From contig NZ_JAFEJU010000010.1 of assembly GCF_018555455.1 (NCBI RefSeq), positions 1 through 64,000 of the forward strand: DNA of 64,000 nt, in the 5' to 3' direction. The position numbers and the translations under genes were made by a program. Below, in pieces: positions 41,162 to 51,574 of the stretch; the stretch's first letter is position 1, and each line of letters begins with the position of its first letter. Origin of the DNA: Bifidobacterium colobi. GTDB taxonomy: Bacteria > Actinomycetota > Actinomycetes > Actinomycetales > Bifidobacteriaceae. Below the pieces are notes generated by a model, which made no database searches, was not told the origin of the DNA, and saw only the letters and a list, made by a program, of their open reading frames with translations.

Positions 41162-44100
41162 ATGAGCGAGGCAATGGCAGGAAACAATAACAGCGACCAG
41201 TTCACGGCGTCGCCGAATATGAGCGAGCTTGCCGGCACTGTAGTGGGCGGCAACGAGCAGGATAATGCGAATGGCAAGGGCGGCTTCTGGCAGCGTTTGC
41301 GCCGCAATGGCAACACCGAAGTCGATCAGGAGACGCGCGACACCCGCCGCGGCAGCATGATTGTGCTCATCGCACTGGTGATCGCCGTGGTGGCCGGCCT
41401 GTTCATTATGCATCTGACCCGATTCGTGCCCGAAGGCACGGTGGACTACCGCGGTTATGTGATCTCCCAAACCGATCTGGAAACCCGCTTGGCCGACGCC
41501 AAGAAGTCCGACCGCACCTTGCAGATGACCAAGGTGAACGCGAACGATGAGATCTTCTCGCGCCTCGGCAAGTACTACTTGGGTGCCACGGATACGCAGA
41601 TCAATCTGCGCTTCCCGCAGTTCTTCAATGATGATCAGGCGCTGCAGTTCCTTTCATCCACCGGCACGCTGTACGACTCCTATTGGGAAACCCATGAAGT
41701 CGAGCAGGGCCGTATTCTGACCGCTGGCACGCTCTACGACCGCTTCAAGACCACCGCCGAACCGGAAACCTACCTGTTCTACGGCACTGGTTCCGGCGCC
41801 TACATCAACTCCGTGCCGTTCACCATCACCACGCTCGGCAACGTGTACACGATCCCATCCAACGCGATTCTGTACCCGCAGGAGCAGTCGCTGCACTACT
41901 ACACGGCCACCAAAGACGGCCGACTGGTGATGCACACCATCACCGACCTTGAGAAAACCAGCAAAGTCAAGATCGATGATCAGAAGCTGAGCTGGCATGC
42001 GCTGCTCGTAAACCTCGGTGTAATCGGCAACGAAACCAGCACCGTGGCACTGACCGAACCCGAAACCAAGAACGAGGAGCAGCCGGCGGAGAACAAGACC
42101 GAAACCCCGGCCGCCCAAGCCACGGCACAAGCCGCCAACACCGCGCTCGCGCCGGCCACCGGCACCGCACAAGGTACAGCGCAGGGCAACGGCACCGGCA
42201 ACGGCCAGGGCACCCCGAGCACGCCGAACGTAGACACCAGCTTCGTGGAACCGTCCATCGCCGTCTCCAACCTCGACTCCACCGTCTACTCGGCTTCGAT
42301 GAGCGTGGATTTGAAGGATCCGCAAGGCCATTTGGTCAAGAGCCGCGCCCAGATTCAGATTTGGGCCAACGGCCGCATGGTGATGCGTAAATACGTGCGT
42401 TCCTCCGGCAAGCTCACACTGAACAACCTCGAAGCCGGCACCACCTACACCATTCGCCCGGTGCTCAACTACACCGACCAGAACGGCAAGGAGCAGGAGA
42501 AAACCCTGCCCGATCAGACCGTGACCACCAAGGGCGTGGACCAGCTCAACCCGATCACCTTCACCGCCACCAACGGTGACTTGTTCGCCAAGCAGATTCA
42601 GCTCAAAGGCCTCGCCGTCACCAGCGATCTGAGCGATGAGGCGATCGCCGGCATGTACACGGTCTCCGTGGAAATCAAGGGCAACAAGGACACCAATCCC
42701 ATCAACTTCAACCTGTCCGCCGCGCAAATCGCGAACCTCAAAACCGGCAAGGCATTCGACTGGCTGTCCGCCCAGCGCCTGAGCAGCAATCAGGACAACG
42801 TGACCTACACCATCCACGTTGCCGACCGCTCCGGCAACCAGCTCGTCGTCATCGGCGGCACCGGCACCACGCGCACCAGCAAGCAGGCGCCGAGCGTCTC
42901 GTTGCGCGTAGTGGCCAACCGCATCAGCGATGTGCAGCTGCGCGTGCAATTGCAGAACCCGGATCTGGTGGAGCTCAAGAACTATCGCATGACGATCCTT
43001 GACTCCGGCAATGAGATCAAGAAGGTTGAGCTCAACGGCAACGTGTCCGACCAGACCTTAAGTTTCGATGATCTGGATGCCAACAAGGTGCTGACCATCC
43101 GCATCGAATCCACCTATGATCTGAACGACAATCAGGGAGACCGCGATGCGGTGATGCTCGAAACCCGCATCGTGACCGTGCCGCTTTCCACACTCGGCTA
43201 CATCAACACCGTGACCACCATCAACGAGGTGAAATCCAACACGGTGGACATGATGCTGCATGTCAACATGACGCAGACCGACTCCCGCCTGGTGCAGCTC
43301 ATCAAGAGCCTCACCATGCACATCTACGATGAAGACGGCAACGAAATCATCACCAAGACCTTGGATGGCAGCGCGGCCGAAGACCTGCGCGCCGGCAAGG
43401 ATGTGCACGTGGATTTGGAAGGCCTGCTCTCCCAGCATGTGTACAAGATCGCGCTGACCTCCGTAGTGCATCACGGCACCACTGACTACACGGATATCCG
43501 CGTGGTGAACAACGTGACCGAATTCAAGACGATGCGCTCGCCTGCCCTGATCCAGATCAAGGACAAGGTGGTAGCCGGCGGCACTGTGCGCTTCAAGGTG
43601 CGCGCGGTGGATCCGGACGGCACTGTGGTAGACGGCTATGTGGGCTTGAAGGTGTCCGACAACGCTCATCAGGTGATCGACGCGCGCAAGATCAACACCA
43701 CCAAGAACGGCGATGATCCGAACGCCGGATGGATCGATTACGAGATCGATAATCTGACCGGCGGCAACACGTACTTCTTCGACTTCTACGCACTCGAATA
43801 CAACGAGGGCTTCACCAACGCCACCCGTCAGCTCAACTACCAGTTCCCGAGCCCGCCATCCTTCCAGGAGCGCATCTCCTCACAGATCACCGGCTCGCTG
43901 AAGCTGAAGCAGATCAAGGCGAACCGTGACGGTTCGATGGCCACCTCCTTCCGCTACTCGGTGTCCGATCCGGAGCATCATATTCAAGACAAGAAGTACT
44001 ACTTCGACGTTTACGATGATTCCGGCAAGCTCTACAAGCGCTACGACTACCGTATGAATGCGGATGCCACGCTGATCACCGATGCCGAGCAGGACGTGAC

Positions 44101-47100
44101 CATCGATTTGCCGCGCAATAAGCAGTACACGGTCAAGCTCGTGATCTACGACAACACCACCAGCTCCTCAGGCGACACCGAACCGGTGGAAACCGTGCTC
44201 GGCACGCTCGACGTGGACACCTCCAATGAGGTGAACTATATTGCCACGCCGCAGGAACTCTACGATGTGGCCAAGAACCCGACCGGCCATTACGTGGTGA
44301 TCGCCGACCTCGACCTGACTCAGGCGGGCGACACCGGCACGGTGACCGGCGCCTTCAAGGGCCAGATCGACTTCCAGGGCTACAACGTGACCTTCCGCGC
44401 CTCCAACGCGCGCCGCGCGGTCTTTGAGCGCAACGAGGGCACGCTGAAGAACATCGTGCTCAACACGGGTATCAAGGATTCCTCCGACGTTGACAACGCT
44501 TCCGGTTTCGTGCTCAGCAACGCGGGCGTCATCGAAAATGCGATGGTCACGTTCGCAGAATCCACGGCGGGCACGTACGGCAACGATACGGTGGCCGGCA
44601 TTATTCTCAACAATGAGTCCAAGGGCGTGCTGCGCAACTTCGTGATTAACGCCACCGCCAGCCTCGTGGCCAAGCACAAGGCCGCCTACGGCGTGGCCTC
44701 CAACTCCGGCAAGGTGTACGACGGTTACGTGTACGGTTCGGCGCTCGATGCCAGCCGCGCGAACGACAACATGTTCCTATTCAACAAGGATAACGAAACC
44801 GGCACGGACGATCCGTATGCCATCACCAACCCGGATGCCTACAAGCAGGTGGGTGGCATCATCGGCGGCAACAATGCCAGCGGTAGTGCTCAGGAACTGT
44901 ATTCCACCATCGACATCATCTGGCCGACCTGGCATACCGGTTCCGATCTGGACAATGGCAATATCCGTTACGACGAATCCTCGGTGGGCGCACTGGTCGG
45001 CATGAACTGGGGCACCGCCAGCAACATGGTGAGCTCCATCACCAGCGAACCGACCAGCTCCGAACTGTTCGCCTACGGTCCGGTGGTGGGTCGCAACGGC
45101 GACAATAAGGCCGCCAACTCCGAGGTCTACTACACTGCCAACTCGTACTTCAGCAACACCAACCTTGCCAAGCGTGTGAGCAAGCTGACGTTGAACGATG
45201 TGGACTTCCACAACAGCACCCTGAACGGTGTGGATAATGGCGTGCAGTTCGATGCGGACAACTACATCAACATCGGCTACTACGCGCACCTGCACATGCC
45301 GTCCGTCATGCCATCCCAGCCGATGCTGGCACTGCCGGACGTGGACGATACGGAAGCCGTGGAAGTCAAGTCCATCACCGTGGTGGAGCACGACGATAGC
45401 TCGGCTACTTTGGACATCCTGCTCAACAACCCGGGCTCCGGTGCCGTCAGAGCCATCGGCGTGGGCGATATGGGCAACGTGAAGATCGTCTCCCAGACCC
45501 AGGGTCTGCGCCAGACGGTGGTGCGCGTGGCCATCTCCAACCCGGAGCGCTTCGTATCCAAGTACAGCATCACCAAGGTGACCGTGGCCAACAACTACAC
45601 GGGCGGCCGTGACATCACCCGCACCTACGCGGCCGGTGAGAAGACCTTCGACGTGGACTTCTTCCGGTACATCACCAACAACACCGATTGGGCCCAGTAC
45701 GTGGCCAAGGACGGTACGGAGAACTACAAGCTTCAAGCCAACCTGAACATGACCGGTGTGGATACCTCGCTGATCTACGCCAAGCAGATCACCGGTATTC
45801 TGGACGGCAACGGTCATACGGTGGCCAACGCGTACATTGACGCCACCAATAATGCTGGTTACCAGACGATTTTCAACAATGTCACCGGACAGATTCGGAA
45901 CATCAACTTCCAGAACATCTCCGGCTCCAACTTCCGCGGCATCATCCTGACCAGCCAGATTGGCTCGGGTGGCGAGCAGCCGGTATTGGAGAACATCCAT
46001 TTGGAGAAGATCACCATCAACGGCTCGCTTACCGGCGGTACCTCGTACAACCAGGGCACGTTGGCCGCCGTCGCCAAGAGCACGGTGATCCGCAACGTGG
46101 GCGCCAATGACGTGACCTTCCATCCGGCCGATCGCAACAGTGCCGCGACATGGACCTTCGGCGGCTTGGTCGGCACTTTGCTCGGCGGCGGAAGCATGGA
46201 AAACAGCTACGTCTCCGGCCTGAAGATGACCATCGACTGGACCAAGGGCCCGTTCATCTATGCCGGTATCGGCGGTCTGATCGGCAACCTGAACTCCGGC
46301 TCATGGGCCAAGAACGTATATGCCGCAGGCGTGATGAACATCAACACCACCGGCAACATCGGCGGTCTGATTGGTGCCGGCAGCGGCGTGACCACCAATG
46401 CGTTCACCGACATGAAGATCAACATCACCGGCGACATCTTCCACCAGTCTATTAGTTCGGCCGGCATGTTCGGCGTGAACTCCAGCAGCGTGGGCAGCAA
46501 CCTGCTGGTCACCGGCGACATGACTTCCGCCGCGGCCAACAGCGTGAGCAAGCGCGTGGCCCGCAGTGCGAACGATGCCGACGTGGCCGCCAAGACCAAC
46601 TCGTATGCGGCCGCGGAAATGCTGGTCAACGGCTACCGTCAGGATCCGGACACCGTGACCGACGCCACCGGCGTGCTCACCTACGAGCAGCTCACCGATC
46701 CGACCACCTACACGGACACGATCCAGCTTGGTGACCAGTTCGACGTGAGCGGCGTGACGGCCGGCAACCTGCCGAAGCTCTACAAGGCCGGCACCACCGA
46801 ACTGCTGCCCGGTCAGGTGGATCTGCCGCTGCGCGAGAACACCGGCGGCACGGTGACCGTGACCGGCATCACCACCTCCGGTACCGTGACCGACGCCTCC
46901 GCACGACTCGTGCTCAACATCACCCACCCGGTGGGCTATACGGTCAAGTCCGTAACCTTCGGCAACCTCAAGGCCACAGTGGTGGACCAGCAGGTGCAGC
47001 CGGGCGGCGTGACCTCCAATGTGGTGGTGGATGTGACCGCGCAGAAGTATTACGACGCGTACACGCTCACCTCGATCACCGGCACGGATGCCTCCGGCAA

Positions 47101-50100
47101 GGAGACAACCACCGAAACCGACGTGCGCCTCGACCAGCCGTTCTACAAGCAGATCGGTTCGGTGGCCGATTGGAACAACATCGACCCCACCTCTGACGAG
47201 AACTACCGCATCACCACGGATATTGCGTTCACCGCGGACCAGTCGGCCCGCATGCGCCGCAATATTCAGGCGAACCGTGTGGTAGGCCCGACCGACCGCC
47301 ACGTGACGCTCTCCGGCATCACCCTGAACCTGGACGGCAATGCGATCGATGCCAACTCCGCGAACGTGTTCGACTCCATCGACACTGAATTCGCCAACGT
47401 GGATGTCAAGGACTTCACCATCGACGTGGTGCCGGCCGGAGCCACCAGCTCCAACTACAGCGGTGCCGTGGCGTTCATCCGCAGCGCAGTCGGCTCCGTG
47501 CACGATGTGAACATCACCGGCCTGCGCATCAATCAGAACAATACGAATCTGCACAAGGGCAACGGCGTGGGCTTCATCGCCACCTCCGACTTCGCGCGCG
47601 GCTCGCTGTCCGGCAGCAACATCGTCATCGATGATGCCAAGGTCAACGGTGGCACCTACGTGGGCGCTATACGCGGCGGTGCGAACGGCTTCTACAACAT
47701 CACCGGTGTGCGCGCCACGAACATCGACGTGATGGGCGGCTCCACCAACCTTGGTGGCTTGGCAGGCTCGGCCACCTACTTCGCATCCCTGTACGCCGAA
47801 CACATCAACGTGCACACCGATGCCAACTCGGCCACGCTGATTGGTGGCATCCGCGGTTCCGGCGACTGGTCGGAAGTGAATGGCGCCATTATCAAGGATG
47901 TGACCGTCAACGCGCCGAACGCCACCGGCTATGTGGGCGGCGTGGCTGCGGCCGGTCCGGTGAAGTACGTGACCGCGGAGCAGATCACCGTCAACGCGCC
48001 GAACGCTCGGGAAGTTGGCGGTTTGGTCGGTGGCAACAGCCGCGCTTCGGTGACCTACAGCGCTTTGCGCAACAGTACGGTGACCGGCGGCAGCGACGTG
48101 GGCGGTTTGGCCGGCCACCTCGGCAACGGCGGCTCGTATGTGAACTACATTAGCGACGTGACCGTGACCGGTGACACTGCGGTCGGTGGCCTGTACGGCG
48201 AAGGCTACGCGTCCGCCGAAGGCCTGACCAACAACACCGGCGGCGTGGTGAACGTGACCGTGTCCGGTAGCGCGGACGTGGGTGGTGTGATCGGCCTTGG
48301 CTACTCCGATGTGCAGGGCACCTACGTGCGCGGCACCACGGTGACCGCTTCCAACGGCAACGCAGGCGGTATCGCAGGCCGTTACCGTGGCCGACTGCAG
48401 CATACGCTGAGCGACAATTCGATTCAGGCAACCGTGACTTCCAGCACCGGTAACGCCGGCGGCGTGCTCGGCTACTGGGATCAGGTGGCTGGCACCAACG
48501 GCTACAACGATCTGAACATCAGCAACAATGTGATTGCCGGCCTCGGATCTGACGCACAGGCCATCACCGGCGGCGCGAATGCCGGCGGCCTGGTGGGTAC
48601 CAGCAGCGTGCAGCGCTACTACCGTGAGTGGACCGGCAACATTCTGCTGGCTGATGTGACCGTATCCAGTTCCGGTTCCTCCGGATCCGTGGCCGCCTTC
48701 GATATCGGCGGTGCGGACGGCTCGCAGCTCACGGTGAAGATGCGCGTGCACAACTCCGTGCACATCCAGCATCAGGATGCTACGGACGCGGTGAAGCCGA
48801 ACCGTGTGGACGGTTCCGGCAATGCCGTGGATGTGGCCTCCGTGGTGGACTCCGCATATCTGGCCGATTCCGCGAACTATACGGCGATTGGATTCGCGGC
48901 CGCCAACAATACGAACGGCACATGGACGTGGGATCTCTCGATGCCGGCGGGCGGCAATATGCCGAACGTGTGGATGCGTGGCAACACCGCGGGCGTGAGC
49001 CTTGCCGGTGCCGCTGGTATTCCGCCGTCTGGCGAGGATCCGACCGCATACCGCGTGGCCTTGCAGGACGCACAGTCCGCCATCGCCATTCCGGGTGACG
49101 CGGCCGCGGGCGCAAGCCTGTTCAGCCTGCGCCGCGCAGATGCCGCGGTCGAGCTGCCATCGGTGGAGGCGTACACCTCCGGCGTGAACAGCGTGAACCT
49201 CGAGTTCAGCGGCGATGCCGTGGATGGCCTGAGCGCTGCTGCGGGTGCCTCCGCGTCGAGCACCTCCTCGTCGAGCGCCTCCGCGTCCGCTTCCTCGGGC
49301 ACCTCCGCGTCCACTTCTTCGCCGGATTCCGGTGATTCCGTCGCGCAGACGGGTTCTGAGGATGCAAATGCGTCGGATTCCGCGGAATCCGACGCCGGCA
49401 GTGGCTTGAGCGTCACGCTGAACGGAGACGCGTCGACCACACGCGAAATCACCGCACGCACGATGACCGTGGATTGGGACTTCGCCAAGGCCCTGAAGAT
49501 CACCGTCAGCAATGGCGTCAAGTCCAAGACCATCACCGTGAAGCCGGAGTCCGTAGAGCGCCATGTGATGACCTACGGCAAGGGCTACTACTACATCAGC
49601 GACGCTGGCGTAGTGGGTGCATCCGGCACCCTGCCGGGCGCGTTCGTGCACCTGTACGACGGCAAGGCATTGACCACCGACGGCCACATCCTCGACGTCT
49701 CCACCGGCAACGAGCTGGGCACTGTATCCGGTGCTTCCTGGGCTGCTGAGACCAAGGCGCTGGGCAGCTTCGAGCTGGGCGGCGCCACGGTCGAGTCGTA
49801 TGGTTCGTACAGTCAGGTGGGTAGCGCAGCTGGTGATGCTGCGGATGTTGCGGGTAATGCTCAGTCTGAGTCTGCGCAGTCTGGCACTGCACAGTCTGAT
49901 GGCGCTGCTCAGTCTGATGCAGCACAGTCGGACAGCACTGCTCAGTCTGATGCAGCACAGTCGGATGCGAATAATGCCACCCCGAGCGATGCTGCAAACG
50001 CTGGGGGAGAGGCTGCACAGTCCGACTCCGCTGAGTCTGTGACTGCTGACGCTGCAGGCACTGCACAGTCGAACAGCACTGCACAGTCCTCCTCGGCAAC

Positions 50101-51118
50101 CCGCCGCATGCGACTGATTGTGAAGAACGGTCGCCTCGGTGCAGTCGACGGTTCGCTCGACGTGGTGCCTGACTCGCTGATCTTCGACTCGGTGAGCGGC
50201 AAGCAGTACGAAACCGTGCTCGGCACCGACGGTGTGATGCTCAACCTGGGCGATGCGCTGAATCTGCCGGACAGCTTCCGTAACAGCGGCATCGCGTACA
50301 TGACTAACAATCTGAATTCCGAATCGCATTACGTGCTGTTCGAGTACGCCGACGGTGCCAAGGCCGGCTACGACTACGTGACCGGCGACACCCTGTTCGA
50401 GCAGGGCGGTGCGGCCGCTGAGTCCACGAGTCTGTTCAGCTTCGCTCGTGCGATGTTCATGCAGCGCTCGCCGTTCGCCACTGGCAAGTCCACTTCGGTG
50501 TTCCAGAAGGCCAAGGCGCTCGCCGGCAAGCTGCAGTCCGACCCGATCAGCAGCGTGCAGGCTGGCGGGGCTGATGCTGATTCAGATTCCGCGGGTGCAG
50601 GCAAGTCTGGTGCCAAGGCTGGCTCGGGCGCGGGCGATTCCGCCAAGTCGGATGGCTCATCTACTTCCGGTTCTGAGAACGCGTCTGGCACGGGCGAGTC
50701 GGATGACTCCAGCTCCTCGGCGGATTCCGGTGATTCCGCCGCAAGCACTGGCTCTGACTCCAGCTCCTCTGACTCCAGCTCCTCTGACTCCTCGTCGAGC
50801 GAGCCGGATGCGGCTACGAACAGCGACGCGTCCAAGGCCTTCAGCGGGGTGAACAGCCAGTACGTGCCGTTCTACAACGCCGAAACCGAGCAGTATGAGG
50901 TCTACTCGTCCGACGAACTGCTGAACGCCGATAAGGCTCATGCCACGAGCGAAACCGCGAAGATCAACGCGTCCGACACGTTGAAGCGCTACTACGCCAT
51001 GCCTGATCTGCGCGTGGCCGTGCGCAACAACCTGCCTGGCTTCCTGATCGCCGGCGGTCTCGCGCTCGCAGTGCTGGCCGGCCTGGCCTACCTCGAGTTC
51101 CGTCGCCGTCGCAGCTAG
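41162..51118 (+). CDS. Giant membrane-spanning surface protein (3318 aa), last gene of the rotary-ATPase operon
   Basis: N-terminal cytoplasmic tail of about 60 residues, membrane helix (about 65-88), membrane-proximal domain (about 90-290), Ala/Thr/Gly/Gln linker (about 300-360), FN3-like modules (to about 1020), then three modules resembling the streptococcal M26 peptidase N-terminal/GLUG region: near 1024 (NEVNYIATPQELYDV), 1500 (YITNNTDWAQYVAKDG) and 1994 (YKQIGSVADWNNIDP), each followed by GG-L-G-rich beta-helix-like repeats (GGLIGNLNSGSWAKN, GGLAGHLGNGGS). No HExxH is present, so it is not a protease. Three Ser/Ala/Asp-rich stretches separate small beta domains near the end. It finishes with a second membrane helix (FLIAGGLALAVLAGLAYLEF) and RRRRS. 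Tandem AQSD-coding DNA at 49855-50080 may vary in length. A terminator follows the stop by 27 nt. Confidence 0.93.
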   Translation: MSEAMAGNNNSDQFTASPNMSELAGTVVGGNEQDNANGKGGFWQRLRRNGNTEVDQETRDTRRGSMIVLIALVIAVVAGLFIMHLTRFVPEGTVDYRGYVISQTDLETRLADAKKSDRTLQMTKVNANDEIFSRLGKYYLGATDTQINLRFPQFFNDDQALQFLSSTGTLYDSYWETHEVEQGRILTAGTLYDRFKTTAEPETYLFYGTGSGAYINSVPFTITTLGNVYTIPSNAILYPQEQSLHYYTATKDGRLVMHTITDLEKTSKVKIDDQKLSWHALLVNLGVIGNETSTVALTEPETKNEEQPAENKTETPAAQATAQAANTALAPATGTAQGTAQGNGTGNGQGTPSTPNVDTSFVEPSIAVSNLDSTVYSASMSVDLKDPQGHLVKSRAQIQIWANGRMVMRKYVRSSGKLTLNNLEAGTTYTIRPVLNYTDQNGKEQEKTLPDQTVTTKGVDQLNPITFTATNGDLFAKQIQLKGLAVTSDLSDEAIAGMYTVSVEIKGNKDTNPINFNLSAAQIANLKTGKAFDWLSAQRLSSNQDNVTYTIHVADRSGNQLVVIGGTGTTRTSKQAPSVSLRVVANRISDVQLRVQLQNPDLVELKNYRMTILDSGNEIKKVELNGNVSDQTLSFDDLDANKVLTIRIESTYDLNDNQGDRDAVMLETRIVTVPLSTLGYINTVTTINEVKSNTVDMMLHVNMTQTDSRLVQLIKSLTMHIYDEDGNEIITKTLDGSAAEDLRAGKDVHVDLEGLLSQHVYKIALTSVVHHGTTDYTDIRVVNNVTEFKTMRSPALIQIKDKVVAGGTVRFKVRAVDPDGTVVDGYVGLKVSDNAHQVIDARKINTTKNGDDPNAGWIDYEIDNLTGGNTYFFDFYALEYNEGFTNATRQLNYQFPSPPSFQERISSQITGSLKLKQIKANRDGSMATSFRYSVSDPEHHIQDKKYYFDVYDDSGKLYKRYDYRMNADATLITDAEQDVTIDLPRNKQYTVKLVIYDNTTSSSGDTEPVETVLGTLDVDTSNEVNYIATPQELYDVAKNPTGHYVVIADLDLTQAGDTGTVTGAFKGQIDFQGYNVTFRASNARRAVFERNEGTLKNIVLNTGIKDSSDVDNASGFVLSNAGVIENAMVTFAESTAGTYGNDTVAGIILNNESKGVLRNFVINATASLVAKHKAAYGVASNSGKVYDGYVYGSALDASRANDNMFLFNKDNETGTDDPYAITNPDAYKQVGGIIGGNNASGSAQELYSTIDIIWPTWHTGSDLDNGNIRYDESSVGALVGMNWGTASNMVSSITSEPTSSELFAYGPVVGRNGDNKAANSEVYYTANSYFSNTNLAKRVSKLTLNDVDFHNSTLNGVDNGVQFDADNYINIGYYAHLHMPSVMPSQPMLALPDVDDTEAVEVKSITVVEHDDSSATLDILLNNPGSGAVRAIGVGDMGNVKIVSQTQGLRQTVVRVAISNPERFVSKYSITKVTVANNYTGGRDITRTYAAGEKTFDVDFFRYITNNTDWAQYVAKDGTENYKLQANLNMTGVDTSLIYAKQITGILDGNGHTVANAYIDATNNAGYQTIFNNVTGQIRNINFQNISGSNFRGIILTSQIGSGGEQPVLENIHLEKITINGSLTGGTSYNQGTLAAVAKSTVIRNVGANDVTFHPADRNSAATWTFGGLVGTLLGGGSMENSYVSGLKMTIDWTKGPFIYAGIGGLIGNLNSGSWAKNVYAAGVMNINTTGNIGGLIGAGSGVTTNAFTDMKINITGDIFHQSISSAGMFGVNSSSVGSNLLVTGDMTSAAANSVSKRVARSANDADVAAKTNSYAAAEMLVNGYRQDPDTVTDATGVLTYEQLTDPTTYTDTIQLGDQFDVSGVTAGNLPKLYKAGTTELLPGQVDLPLRENTGGTVTVTGITTSGTVTDASARLVLNITHPVGYTVKSVTFGNLKATVVDQQVQPGGVTSNVVVDVTAQKYYDAYTLTSITGTDASGKETTTETDVRLDQPFYKQIGSVADWNNIDPTSDENYRITTDIAFTADQSARMRRNIQANRVVGPTDRHVTLSGITLNLDGNAIDANSANVFDSIDTEFANVDVKDFTIDVVPAGATSSNYSGAVAFIRSAVGSVHDVNITGLRINQNNTNLHKGNGVGFIATSDFARGSLSGSNIVIDDAKVNGGTYVGAIRGGANGFYNITGVRATNIDVMGGSTNLGGLAGSATYFASLYAEHINVHTDANSATLIGGIRGSGDWSEVNGAIIKDVTVNAPNATGYVGGVAAAGPVKYVTAEQITVNAPNAREVGGLVGGNSRASVTYSALRNSTVTGGSDVGGLAGHLGNGGSYVNYISDVTVTGDTAVGGLYGEGYASAEGLTNNTGGVVNVTVSGSADVGGVIGLGYSDVQGTYVRGTTVTASNGNAGGIAGRYRGRLQHTLSDNSIQATVTSSTGNAGGVLGYWDQVAGTNGYNDLNISNNVIAGLGSDAQAITGGANAGGLVGTSSVQRYYREWTGNILLADVTVSSSGSSGSVAAFDIGGADGSQLTVKMRVHNSVHIQHQDATDAVKPNRVDGSGNAVDVASVVDSAYLADSANYTAIGFAAANNTNGTWTWDLSMPAGGNMPNVWMRGNTAGVSLAGAAGIPPSGEDPTAYRVALQDAQSAIAIPGDAAAGASLFSLRRADAAVELPSVEAYTSGVNSVNLEFSGDAVDGLSAAAGASASSTSSSSASASASSGTSASTSSPDSGDSVAQTGSEDANASDSAESDAGSGLSVTLNGDASTTREITARTMTVDWDFAKALKITVSNGVKSKTITVKPESVERHVMTYGKGYYYISDAGVVGASGTLPGAFVHLYDGKALTTDGHILDVSTGNELGTVSGASWAAETKALGSFELGGATVESYGSYSQVGSAAGDAADVAGNAQSESAQSGTAQSDGAAQSDAAQSDSTAQSDAAQSDANNATPSDAANAGGEAAQSDSAESVTADAAGTAQSNSTAQSSSATRRMRLIVKNGRLGAVDGSLDVVPDSLIFDSVSGKQYETVLGTDGVMLNLGDALNLPDSFRNSGIAYMTNNLNSESHYVLFEYADGAKAGYDYVTGDTLFEQGGAAAESTSLFSFARAMFMQRSPFATGKSTSVFQKAKALAGKLQSDPISSVQAGGADADSDSAGAGKSGAKAGSGAGDSAKSDGSSTSGSENASGTGESDDSSSSADSGDSAASTGSDSSSSDSSSSDSSSSEPDAATNSDASKAFSGVNSQYVPFYNAETEQYEVYSSDELLNADKAHATSETAKINASDTLKRYYAMPDLRVAVRNNLPGFLIAGGLALAVLAGLAYLEFRRRRS
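49855..50080 (+). repeat. In-frame AQSD-coding tandem repeat
   Basis: Imperfect repeats of GCACAGTCTGATGCA and GCTCAGTCTGAT-like units code for AQSD/AQSDAAQSDS segments in the 3318-aa protein. Two ~54-bp stretches near 49910-49975 are nearly identical, so recombination or slippage could change copy number without breaking the frame. Confidence 0.75.
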
Positions 51119-51145
51119 CGCCATTTGCTCGCGCGCCCTAACTCT

Positions 51146-51175
51146 AGCTCCCCTCGATGGAGGGGAGCTTTTTTT
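51146..51175 (+). terminator. Intrinsic terminator of the rotary-ATPase operon
   Basis: AGCTCCCCTC (51146-51155), GATG loop, GAGGGGAGCT (51160-51169), then six T residues: a perfect 10-bp stem. It is the first such terminator after 27001, supporting one 24-kb transcription unit. Confidence 0.92.
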
Positions 51176-51534
51176 ATTGCATAGCAGTCTGGAAGTGGAT
51201 TGGCACTGTTGCCCCCTGACTCTGGCTCCCCTTGTCAGGGGAGCTGGCGCCCGTAGGCGACTGAGGGGTAGTCATCCCCAGAGAGCGTCCGAGTCTAGGT
51301 AGTTAATAGCTCCCCCTCGATGGAGGGGAGCTTTTCTATTGCATAGCAGTCTGGAAGTGAATTGGCACTGTTGAATGATCTGGTGCCATATGGGGTGCTC
51401 TATGGATTTGCGCAGTCTTCGGCTCACTTTGTCGGGGAAGTCGGTCCGGCCTTGCAGCGCGCGTATTTCAGCCGGAACTCTGGCTCCCCTTGTCAGGGGA
51501 GCTGGCGCCCGTAGGCGACTGAGGGGTAGTCATC
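51146..51534. repeat. Interleaved direct repeats A-B-A-B
   Basis: Repeat A (about 66 bp, including the terminator stem and GCATAGCAGTCTGGAAGTG) is at 51146-51211 and 51308-51373 with a few differences. Repeat B (58 bp, starting ACTCTGGCTCCCCTTGTCAG) is at 51219-51276 and 51477-51534 and is identical in both copies. B resembles intergenic repeats I associate with bifidobacteria. The terminator hairpin is thus duplicated 160 bp downstream. The ~1.2-kb gap 51119-52354 contains these and the next repeat family, with no credible gene. Confidence 0.85.
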
Positions 51535-51574
51535 AGCGCTGCAGACCTTCTGGGCCAACGTGGTATGAGGATGA

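Noticed and set aside
46301-50329. 1342-codon minus-strand frame, and similar long ones at 27193-29676, 30382-33135, 24052-25659 and 4625-7099
   Set aside because: All are shadows of well-supported plus-strand genes; their compositions (His, Gly, Val, Arg excess) are typical of antisense reading.
50980-51118. LPXTG sortase signal at the C-terminus of the 3318-aa protein
   Set aside because: The sequence before the last helix is RNNLPGFLIAGG; it contains LPG but not LPXTG and runs straight into the helix, so sortase anchoring is not supported.
41162-51118. Zinc metalloprotease of the M26 family
   Set aside because: I found M26-N/GLUG-like modules but no HExxH active site, so protease activity is not claimed.
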